DNA from: Candidatus Zhuqueibacterota bacterium
GTDB lineage: Bacteria; KSB1; UBA2214
NCBI GenBank assembly: GCA_022706175.1
Contig: JAKJDB010000210.1
Location: 1-5,596, forward strand
DNA: 5,596 nucleotides
Direction: 5' to 3'
The translations under genes and the position numbers were made by a program. A model generated the notes under the pieces. That model did no database searches. It saw only the letters and a program-made list of their open reading frames with translations, and had not been told where the DNA came from. Within the stretch, counting starts at the first letter, position 1; the number at the start of each line of letters is the position of its first letter. Below, in pieces: positions 1 to 5,596 of this stretch.

Positions 1-3000
1 CCGCCTATTTTCTTCCGTACTTGGCAGCGTAAAGGTGGTGTGATACGTGGCGGAGCCGGAGAAGTAGCGTATATCCGCATCGCTGTGGTCGCTCCAGGAA
101 AAGAGCGTGTCGCTGTTCACCTCTTGGTAGCTGCCGTTCCTGACTGGAAAAGAGATTCGCCAGGGACCGGCGATCTCTACCGGCGCCGGCAGGTCGATGT
201 CCAGAGCCTGGATTCTCTTTTTGCACTGTACCGTATAGTGCCCGGACTGCCACGCCTGCAAAACAACCCGGCCATCTTTGTCGACCATCAGCTCGCAGGA
301 TGGGGGATGGCTGTCTGTGAGCACAGGCTGACCGTCCCGCTCGATGGATTCGATGCGCGCAGTTCCTTTGTTACGAAAGAAGACAAACATGGAGCCACTG
401 GGTTCCAGCCATAACGGCATCGTGGTTCGACCGTTATGCTCCTGAAAGAGCGGTTGAGACCGGATCTCGCCGGTAAGGGGATTCCACAGCTCCGGCGTTC
501 TGCCGCTGACGCGGAACGTACAGTCGGCTCCATGCCAGGCGTTGGTGCGATTGGAAACAAAATAGAGATCCATGTCGTCGATGCGACGGTGGACATACCG
601 GAACGAGGAATCCGCCGTAAAATCGGGCGCCACACCCATTTTTTGCAGCACGTCGGCGATGGCTTCAAATTTGGGATAGACATAGATCGGAGTTTTAAGC
701 CATACGTCCGGCACCGGAAACGGTTTCATTCCCAGAGGGCCGATCTCCATGGCCGGCTTCCAGCCGGGAGCGTTTGTATCTGTACGCCATTGCGGCTGTA
801 CCTGGCGCGTGCTTGTCCATTGCGAATCGGACAGAACGACCAGGGAATCGCCGTGGGTGAACTTGATCACCAGCTTGGCGATCAGAGCGGCAGGGTTTGC
901 ATAATCGTGCGCATTTTCGCCTTCCACTGTCAGCCAATTTTCCCCGGGCTTGAGCCGGCTTGTGACGTCAAATTTAAACGCCTCGGCGGCATTGGCGCCG
1001 GAGCCGACAAGATGATCGTTTATCCATAAGGTGAAACGGTTGTCTGCGGTAATCAATATTCTGCTTGAAGTGATGTGGTGATTCGGGTTCAGGATAAAGC
1101 GGCGACGGAAATAGCACTTGCCGACTGCCGCCGCTTCAGCAGGATTGCCTTCGGCGAACCAGATCCATTTCGCATCCTTCAGCGGACTCAACCATTCGGC
1201 TTTAAAAATAGAGGACGTGAAAGCGTCGTCCCAGATGACGCGGCCTTTGCCGATACGATGCCCGTCTCCTGCGGATTCGCCGGCGGTTTTGCCCCACAAA
1301 TCGGCGGCCAGTCCTTGTACCTCTTTATCACATTGCGGATAATCGCTGAGACTGGGAGAAGCAGACGGCGGCGGGCCGAGCACCGTCACACCGGCCTGAA
1401 CCAGCTCCTTGATTTTAGCCAGCAAGGCCGGCGTCATCGTTTCCATCTGCGGCAACACCAGCAGGCGATACCTGGCGCCCTCGGGCAGGACTAGGCAGCC
1501 GTTTTCAACCTTCATGCGGGTGAGCAACACTTCCGCTGTGCAGCCGTCAAAATTATAACGGCTGCGTTCAGGCGTGTTGCCGGCATACGCGGGCAGGGTG
1601 GGTGAGAACCGACGCGGCGATCCTTCCGGCTGCAGATAACAGATGTCGGCCACGAAATGCCCCTGCTGCAAAAGGTACTGGCAGCGGCTGAGATAGTCAT
1701 GCCACGGTTTGGATTGCTCCCACCAGGTTTGCGTGCGTTCATAATGCAAACCCCACGGCCCCATGGACATGCCCGGCGCATAATCGCTCCAGGGCTGCAA
1801 CGCATAACGGTGAAATACGAAACGGTTGATGCCTTCGCAAAAAGCCCAGTCGCCCAAGGCCTTGACGTTGGCAGGATGGAGCAGCCATCGTTCGCCGTCT
1901 GAAGCGGTAAAGGCTTCGGCGCCGATGATCTGTTTGCCGTAGGTATGGGCTGCCGACGTCATCTCCGTGCAGCTGTAGGCCGTTCGGTTGCCCCAGGACC
2001 AGAACTCGGCCATAGGTTCGTCCGCCTGGCCGGCAAAGGTCATTTCATCGCACGGCGCATCGTCATAGGCTTCGATGGAGAGTCGCAAGCCATGCTGATG
2101 GGCCAGGGTGCGAAACCGACCGGCATAATTTTCGATGAGCAGGTCAGACACGGTCTGGCGCACATCCCACAGGAACCGTTCGGAAACAGCGACGCTTTCC
2201 ACCACGCGTCCGGCCAGCACCGGCAGGAAGGGCAGCAGATCATAGCCGCGGCGTTTTAGAAATTCTTGGCGAAATTTGGGCGTCCAGTTTTGCGACCCGG
2301 TCTCCCAGCTGTCGATGTGCGTGGATACCAGCGTCTTGCCGGCCAGCGGTTTCACATCGGCGATGAGTTTTCCCATCAGGCCGTTGAACATGGCATCCGT
2401 GGCCTCCCGGCTCAGCTTGTCGGATTCCAGGCCACGGCCTGAAAGGGGCGCCGGGTGATTATCCTTGCCGGTGAGTGTGTGACCGAATCGCACGATGGTC
2501 CATTTTCCCGGCGGCGCCTGCCACTGCAAACGGCCGGTAGAGTCCATCCGCCCGGTCAGGTTCAGCACCCGGTCGCGGGGCAGAGTCTGTTCCTTGGCAA
2601 TGTCCGCAAAGGAGGCGGGTGACGCAAAATGCTGCGTCACGGTGGCTGACTTGCCGGGCAACATGTCAAGGCGTGTGTCCTTCTCCGGTGTTGGAAAGGC
2701 CAGCACGGCGATGTCGCGGTAATAATTGGCTGTCGCCAGGGGCTGGGGCAGAACGCCATCGTACTGTTGCGCGCCTTTCAGGTTGGTTTCGCTGAAAACA
2801 ACCTTTTGCATGGCCAGATCAGGGGTGATCCACGGGCCGCCGCTGCCGCACCAGCCGGCATCGTTGTTCATGTTCACTTCCAGTCCCAGTCGATGGGCTT
2901 CCTGGCAGACAAAGGCGAACAACTCACGCCACTCTTTGCCGGCAAACGAAACCGGACCGGCCGGGGTCCCTTGATCCACTTCCATGATGAGCACGCCGCC

Positions 3001-3210
3001 GATGCCGACCCGTTTCATCGCCTCCAGATCGGCCGTGATGCCTTCGCGGGTGATGTTGCCGTTCAGCCAGAACCAGTACACCCAGGGTCGGGCCTGTGCC
3101 GGCGGATGCAGGAATCCCGATTGCAGATTTTTTGAGTTCTTTACCTGGCAGCCGCTGATGAACAGCAGCAGGCAGGCGAGCGCTCCTACGATGCGGAATG
3201 GATTTTTCAT
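1..3210 (-). CDS. GH106-type alpha-L-rhamnosidase lipoprotein, C-terminus beyond the window
   Basis: The frame is open without a stop for 1070 codons from ATG at 3210 to the left edge; I read every codon. AAAAGG lies 7 bases upstream of the ATG. Residues 1-21 form a lipoprotein signal (MKNPFR, hydrophobic stretch, lipobox ISGC with Cys21). Gln at +2 suggests outer-membrane placement. The N-terminal barrel has family-typical blocks: RPWVYWFWLNGNIT (41-54), NNDAGWCGSGGPW (115-127), STHIDSWETGSQNWT (296-310), LSIEAYDD (377-384), ADEPMAEFW (396-404) and AAHTYGKQIIGAEAF (420-434). Catalytic glutamates are probably among E380, E398, E402 and E432, which I cannot assign. A flavodoxin-like segment follows (about 580-615), then a jelly-roll domain (about 672-805) and a C-terminal sandwich with IAGPWRISF (1013-1021) and FSWSDHS (1037-1043). 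GH106 enzymes cleave terminal alpha-L-rhamnose and are usually 1050-1200 residues, so little is missing. The substrate is inferred, and some GH106 relatives are uncharacterised. Confidence 0.92.
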   Translation of the reverse strand, partial: MKNPFRIVGALACLLLFISGCQVKNSKNLQSGFLHPPAQARPWVYWFWLNGNITREGITADLEAMKRVGIGGVLIMEVDQGTPAGPVSFAGKEWRELFAFVCQEAHRLGLEVNMNNDAGWCGSGGPWITPDLAMQKVVFSETNLKGAQQYDGVLPQPLATANYYRDIAVLAFPTPEKDTRLDMLPGKSATVTQHFASPASFADIAKEQTLPRDRVLNLTGRMDSTGRLQWQAPPGKWTIVRFGHTLTGKDNHPAPLSGRGLESDKLSREATDAMFNGLMGKLIADVKPLAGKTLVSTHIDSWETGSQNWTPKFRQEFLKRRGYDLLPFLPVLAGRVVESVAVSERFLWDVRQTVSDLLIENYAGRFRTLAHQHGLRLSIEAYDDAPCDEMTFAGQADEPMAEFWSWGNRTAYSCTEMTSAAHTYGKQIIGAEAFTASDGERWLLHPANVKALGDWAFCEGINRFVFHRYALQPWSDYAPGMSMGPWGLHYERTQTWWEQSKPWHDYLSRCQYLLQQGHFVADICYLQPEGSPRRFSPTLPAYAGNTPERSRYNFDGCTAEVLLTRMKVENGCLVLPEGARYRLLVLPQMETMTPALLAKIKELVQAGVTVLGPPPSASPSLSDYPQCDKEVQGLAADLWGKTAGESAGDGHRIGKGRVIWDDAFTSSIFKAEWLSPLKDAKWIWFAEGNPAEAAAVGKCYFRRRFILNPNHHITSSRILITADNRFTLWINDHLVGSGANAAEAFKFDVTSRLKPGENWLTVEGENAHDYANPAALIAKLVIKFTHGDSLVVLSDSQWTSTRQVQPQWRTDTNAPGWKPAMEIGPLGMKPFPVPDVWLKTPIYVYPKFEAIADVLQKMGVAPDFTADSSFRYVHRRIDDMDLYFVSNRTNAWHGADCTFRVSGRTPELWNPLTGEIRSQPLFQEHNGRTTMPLWLEPSGSMFVFFRNKGTARIESIERDGQPVLTDSHPPSCELMVDKDGRVVLQAWQSGHYTVQCKKRIQALDIDLPAPVEIAGPWRISFPVRNGSYQEVNSDTLFSWSDHSDADIRYFSGSATYHTTFTLPSTEENRR

Positions 3211-3258
3211 CCGTCGGCCTTTTTCAAAGGGATGTGAGGCAACTTTTATCAAGTCGGG

Positions 3259-4410
3259 CTAGCGCACTTCCAGATAATCTTTATCCGGCAATTTCGGAAA
3301 TTTGGCATGCGGTTCGGTCTGATACCAGAACACAGTGGAACTGATGTCGTCCTGCAAGGGCAGATAGCGGCCGCCGCTGCGCCAGCCAAGGGCCTGTATA
3401 GTGACCTTTAAATCCTTTTCGAAACGGATGGGATCCATGATGTGCCAGCGATACAGACCAAAACGCATTTGCGAGTTGTACACGCCGTCCGGCTTGATCA
3501 CCTGCGACAGGCCGCTGTAGGGCGTGGTGTAGGTTTGATACTGCTTGGTTTCAGGATTTTCGAAACCGTACGATCCACAAAAATAATCCTCTGTTCCGGT
3601 GCCGCAGATGGTGGGGAATTTCTGATCCCCGTCGATGAAGAATTTGATTTCGCCTTCGCCCCACCAGCCGTTGTTGTTCACGCCCCAGGCCATATAAACG
3701 CCTACATACTGGCCCCACCCTTTGACGCCGTCAAGGATCACATAGTCGGTTTTATAGGGCAGGGGATTGCTGCGGCGAAACTGGCAGTGCAAGTAGGCGG
3801 CGTCCTGCGGCACCTCGGTCAGGGTATAGTCGATCTGATAATACAGAACCATGGGTTCTTCGTCGATGTTTTCAAAGGTGATGCGGCATGATTTGCGGAA
3901 AGGCATTTCCCAATAGGAATTGAAGGCGCTGCCGGGGTTGACGCAAATCGGCAACGAGTTGATTTGACTGTACTGACCCCAGCCGCAGGCAAAGAAATCG
4001 CCCACCGGCGCTTCGATGGAGGGTTCGCTCTCACCGTCCCAGTAGCAACGAATGATGGAATAGCGCCAGTTGCCCGACGGCGTCATCCAGATGTGTTGGA
4101 TGGCGCCGGGTCCCTGGACCTCCGCCAGCGTAACCAGCTTTTTCGCTTCAATCTTGATCGACGGAGATATTTTCCAGGTCTGGCCCAGTTCCCGGGCTGC
4201 CTTGGCGCCGGTGCCGTCCACGGCCATGCCGCCTTTGCCTTTTTCTCCGCTGAAATTCTCCGCGCTGATGGAACGGGTTTGCGCATGGGACAAGCGCGAC
4301 AGATTGCCCAGGTTCATGTTCAGCCCGTTAAAAGCCTGCTGACTCGTTACGTCCGTGCTCAACAATCCGCCGGCCATAAGCACTCCCAACAAGATGTTTT
4401 TGTTTTTCAT
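3259..4410 (-). CDS. Secreted GH172 (DUF2961) furanosidase-family enzyme
   Basis: A complete 383-residue protein. The start at 4410 is fixed by AAGGAG (4419-4424) 8 bases upstream and by an N-terminal Sec signal (MKNKN, hydrophobic run to about residue 18, probable cleavage near 23-26). The mature part follows the family closely: FNGLNMNLGNLSRL (27-40), GEKGKGG (55-61), GPGAIQHIWMTPSGNWR (100-116), PVGDFFACGWG (135-145), NPGSAFNSYWEMPFRK (158-173), AWGVNNNGWWGEGEI (241-255), CGTGTEDYFCGSY (269-281) and ALGWRSGGRYLPLQDDI (340-356). Characterised GH172 enzymes act on alpha-D-fructofuranosides (difructose anhydride synthase) or alpha-D-arabinofuranosides, using a glutamate pair. E252 or E254 with E274 in TGTED are the likely equivalents here, but that pairing is my inference. 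Length is normal for a single-domain member, and nothing looks damaged. It is first in an apparent operon with the rhamnosidase gene 48 bases downstream. The family call is secure; which furanoside it cuts is unknown. Confidence 0.95.
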   Translation of the reverse strand: MKNKNILLGVLMAGGLLSTDVTSQQAFNGLNMNLGNLSRLSHAQTRSISAENFSGEKGKGGMAVDGTGAKAARELGQTWKISPSIKIEAKKLVTLAEVQGPGAIQHIWMTPSGNWRYSIIRCYWDGESEPSIEAPVGDFFACGWGQYSQINSLPICVNPGSAFNSYWEMPFRKSCRITFENIDEEPMVLYYQIDYTLTEVPQDAAYLHCQFRRSNPLPYKTDYVILDGVKGWGQYVGVYMAWGVNNNGWWGEGEIKFFIDGDQKFPTICGTGTEDYFCGSYGFENPETKQYQTYTTPYSGLSQVIKPDGVYNSQMRFGLYRWHIMDPIRFEKDLKVTIQALGWRSGGRYLPLQDDISSTVFWYQTEPHAKFPKLPDKDYLEVR

Positions 4411-4489
4411 CGTCGCATCTCCTTAATCAAGGCTTAAAATGAAATCCACTGTTTTTGCATCCTGCCTCTTTTTAGCCTGGCTTTGTGTA

Positions 4490-4518
4490 AATATAGGTTA
4501 TTACGAATTCGAGATCAA
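4490..4518 (-). promoter_or_regulatory. Sigma70-like promoter for the GH172-GH106 operon
   Basis: Read on the minus strand, TTGATC (4518-4513) is followed after exactly 17 bases by TATATT (4495-4490), matching 4/6 and 5/6 positions of the sigma70 consensus. Transcription would start near 4482, leaving a leader of about 70 bases before the GH172 ATG at 4410. Position, spacing and the AT-rich setting are right for this operon, but it is a consensus match by eye only. Confidence 0.5.
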
Positions 4519-4550
4519 GATATTTGTAAACGTCCCGGCGATTTTGACGC

Positions 4551-4579
4551 TTGACCTGATTGTTGTGATTTTGTAATAT
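4551..4579 (+). promoter_or_regulatory. Sigma70-like promoter facing the barrel-gene remnant
   Basis: TTGACC (4551-4556, 5/6 of consensus) is followed after 17 bases by TAATAT (4574-4579, 4/6). The predicted start near 4586 gives a leader of roughly 210 bases before the ATG at 4800. That leader would contain the inverted repeat at 4668-4698 and the direct repeats at 4712-4757. I saw no better promoter closer to the gene. The weak -10 and long leader keep confidence modest. Confidence 0.38.
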
Positions 4580-4667
4580 ATGCTGGTTCTCTCTGATGTG
4601 GATGGCTGGAATAATAAAGGGCTTCGATAAGAAATAACCAGTGTCGATGTTCATTCAGGTTATGCCA

Positions 4668-4698
4668 ACAGCGCTTTTCAAGACCAAAGAAGCGCTGT
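4668..4698. repeat. Inverted repeat (hairpin) in the leader of the barrel-gene remnant
   Basis: ACAGCGCTT (4668-4676) and AAGCGCTGT (4690-4698) are perfect 9-base complements. A G-U and an A-U pair can extend the stem to 11 with a 9-base loop. No T-tract follows on either strand, so it does not look like an intrinsic terminator. It could be a leader RNA structure or a dyad for a DNA-binding protein. The repeat is seen directly; its role is unknown. Confidence 0.6.
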
Positions 4699-4711
4699 AG
4701 GGGCCACGCGT

Positions 4712-4757
4712 TCGGTTTGCAGATCGGTTGTCGGATTGCTCTCGGTTTGCTGATGGG
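4712..4757 (+). repeat. Pair of 16-bp direct repeats before the barrel-gene remnant
   Basis: TCGGTTTGCAGATCGG (4712-4727) recurs as TCGGTTTGCTGATGGG (4742-4757), 14 of 16 identical and 30 bp apart start to start, about three helical turns. Shorter related units lie between them: TCGGTTG at 4724 and TCGGATTGC at 4731. The arrangement could be tandem sites for a regulator on one face of the helix, or a local duplication. No regulator gene is in the window to support a specific call. Confidence 0.45.
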
Positions 4758-4799
4758 CTTTGAAGCCGTTGCGTTTAGTCTGATAGAAAGGAAAAGATC

Positions 4800-5110
4800 A
4801 TGAATAGCAAAGGGGCTGCCATCGTTTTATCCGTGTGTTGTATCTTTGTTTTTGCAGCTGAATCGCTTTATGCTCAAATCGAAAAAGGAGATCAGGAATT
4901 TTCTGTAGCCGCTTCTTTTATGGCCAGGAAAGCTGAAAATCAGGACGAGTTTGCGACCGTTTTACGGTTTTAAATTTGGGAATAGGGATGAAGCAGTTGC
5001 TATCAACGGATGTTGCTCTTCGTTTGGAATACCGTTTTCAGGATTTTATGGGAAATGATGCTATAGTCTATCATCATCTGTTCCTTGGGCTGTCCGTTTT
5101 TTTAAATTGA
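4800..5110 (+). pseudogene. Remnant of an outer-membrane beta-barrel protein gene, frameshifted with internal loss
   Basis: ATG at 4800 follows AAGGA (4788-4792) with a 7-base gap. The first frame encodes 57 residues ending at TAA 4971-4973. It has a clear signal peptide (hydrophobic 6-20, probable cleavage after SLYA, residue 25) and one amphipathic strand, EFSVAASFMARK. A second frame (4967-5110, stop TGA 5108-5110) continues with LNLGIGMKQLLSTDVALRLE and FLGLSVFLN, typical of the last strands of small 8-stranded OmpA/OmpW-like barrels. The two frames meet at a near-duplication, ACCGTTTT (4956-4963) and ACGGTTTT (4964-4971). Deleting one copy joins them into a single frame of 100 residues. 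Barrels of this kind usually run about 170-220 residues, so the middle strands are probably also missing. The family is inferred from residue pattern alone. A sequencing error could explain the frameshift but not the short length. Confidence 0.6.
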
Positions 5111-5122
5111 TCGCAGCTTCCT

Positions 5123-5164
5123 GGAACTTGGGTCTCATGCCTTTGCTGCAATGATCCAGGTTCC
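5123..5164. repeat. Inverted repeat just after the barrel-gene remnant
   Basis: GGAACTTGG (5123-5131) can pair with CCAGGTTCC (5156-5164) over all 9 positions with one G-U pair, across a 24-base loop. It begins 12 bases after the remnant's stop codon, where a terminator would sit. There is no T-tract behind it, and the loop is long, so termination is doubtful. Confidence 0.4.
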
Positions 5165-5180
5165 CCGTGACGCATACGGG
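5164..5180. repeat. Short inverted repeat
   Basis: CCCGT (5164-5168) and ACGGG (5176-5180) are exact complements around a 7-base loop. The stem is only 5 bp, so chance is possible. It is listed because it sits between two longer inverted repeats. Confidence 0.3.
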
Positions 5181-5194
5181 CAACCAACACCTCA

Positions 5195-5215
5195 CGCCCA
5201 TCTATATGGTGGGCG
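5195..5215. repeat. Stable stem-loop with five-base loop
   Basis: CGCCCATC (5195-5202) pairs with GGTGGGCG (5208-5215) over 8 positions including one G-U pair, closing a TATAT loop. This is the most stable-looking hairpin of the cluster. It has no T-tract on either side and lies in no recognisable gene. Confidence 0.45.
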
Positions 5216-5575
5216 ACCATCCATAAGAGTCGCTCGCGCAGAACGATGATCATGTCGCAATGTTATGAAACAGAATATCGACCGCCTCACGCCGTAGTGT
5301 GCAGAACTGTCGTATCATTGCTCGCCGAAGGGTTATAGTGCTTGAATTTCAACTTTTGATTGGCTAATTTGCCGGTAACCGGGGGGCGAGGGAATCCTTC
5401 GATAGGGTCGATGGCCCGAAAAAACATGTGGGGCTTGGTCTCGGCGCCTTTTTCCTCGTCCTTGGCCGGCTGAATTTTTCACCACCCCTAAAGTCAAATT
5501 CTTATCAGCCCGCCCTCTTTGGATCCCCTTGGTGAAATGTATAACTATGGCGAATCGATCGTCCTGAGGAAGTGT

Positions 5576-5596
5576 ATGCTAAAAACGTTCACCGTA
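5576..5596 (+). CDS. Start of an unidentified gene cut by the right edge
   Basis: ATG at 5576 follows GAGGA (5566-5570) with a 5-base gap, the best ribosome binding site near the right edge, and is open to the end: MLKTFTV. An in-frame ATG at 5537 also exists but lacks a comparable site, so 5576 is preferred. Seven codons are too few to name a product. It is co-oriented with the barrel-gene remnant but over 460 bases away, so probably a separate unit. Confidence 0.35.

Larger units (their letters stand above)
5111..5575. other. Gene-poor stretch with clustered inverted repeats and a possible decayed frame
   Basis: I could support no intact gene here on either strand. It holds three consecutive inverted repeats between 5123 and 5215. 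A minus-strand frame open from 5478 to 5287 has protein-like composition but no ribosome binding site. A 9-bp direct repeat, CCTCACGCC, occurs at 5190-5198 and 5285-5293. TATAAC at 5540-5545 could be a -10 element for the gene starting at 5576, but its -35 is poor. No tRNA, CRISPR or intact insertion sequence was recognised. Confidence 0.5.

Noticed and set aside
40..3262. Numerous plus-strand and alternative minus-strand open frames of 60-200 codons, for example 436-1029 and 2767-3135 on plus and 288-683 on minus.
   Set aside because: They lie across the single 1070-codon GH106 frame, whose translation matches family motifs throughout; they are by-products of GC-rich coding DNA and encode nothing recognisable.
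3442..4437. Plus-strand frames of 90-157 codons opposite the GH172 gene.
   Set aside because: They are antisense to a full-length, motif-complete GH172 protein, with no recognisable domains or convincing ribosome sites.
4472..4654. Minus-strand 60-codon frame in the intergenic region.
   Set aside because: It has no Shine-Dalgarno sequence, a composition typical of AT-rich non-coding DNA, and overlaps both promoter matches.
4411..4799. Bacteroidota-type promoter (TTTG with TAnnTTTG).
   Set aside because: No properly spaced pair was found by eye, whereas two sigma70-like pairs with 17-bp spacers were.
5123..5215. Hairpins as rho-independent terminators for the barrel-gene remnant or a minus-strand gene.
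   Set aside because: No run of T follows any of the stems on either strand, and the first loop is 24 bases.
5074..5253. Minus-strand 59-codon frame beginning MIIVLRERLLWM.
   Set aside because: It has no ribosome binding site, runs through two of the inverted repeats, and ends antisense to the conserved C-terminal strands of the barrel remnant.
4411..5596. CRISPR array, integron attC site, tRNA, or intact insertion sequence in the non-coding parts.
   Set aside because: There are no regularly spaced repeats with spacers, no GTTRRRY/RYYYAAC pair, no cloverleaf, and no transposase frame with flanking terminal repeats.

Overview
The window looks like a chromosomal segment from a Gram-negative polysaccharide degrader. 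One enzyme has a lipoprotein signal, the other a Sec-type signal, and there is a broken outer-membrane beta-barrel gene. Coding DNA is GC-rich, and much of the intergenic DNA (about 4440-4660) is AT-rich. Starts carry ordinary Shine-Dalgarno sequences, and the promoter matches are sigma70-like, not of the Bacteroidota type. The FCB or PVC groups (for example Calditrichota/KSB1, Ignavibacteria or Lentisphaerota) are reasonable guesses, but nothing here fixes the taxon.

Positions 1-4410 are two minus-strand genes in tandem, 48 bases apart. The promoter-proximal gene (3259-4410) is a complete, secreted GH172 (formerly DUF2961) enzyme. The second (3210 down to the left edge) is one uninterrupted frame of 1070 codons. 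It encodes a lipoprotein of the GH106 alpha-L-rhamnosidase group whose last residues lie outside the window. Together they look like part of a glycan-utilisation operon that removes furanosyl residues (fructofuranose or D-arabinofuranose, as known for GH172) and L-rhamnose from one polysaccharide. No transporter or regulator is visible in the window.

Positions 4411-4799 separate this operon from a plus-strand gene. The stretch holds two sigma70-like promoter matches pointing away from each other, a strong inverted repeat, and a pair of 16-bp direct repeats 30 bp apart.

Positions 4800-5110 hold the remains of an outer-membrane beta-barrel gene. The signal peptide and first strand are in one frame and the C-terminal strands in another, separated by an 8-bp near-duplication. 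The central part of the barrel appears to be missing.

Positions 5111-5575 contain no gene that can be supported. They hold three consecutive inverted repeats and a short minus-strand frame that may be a decayed coding relic. A new plus-strand gene probably starts at 5576 behind a good ribosome binding site, but only seven codons are in view.
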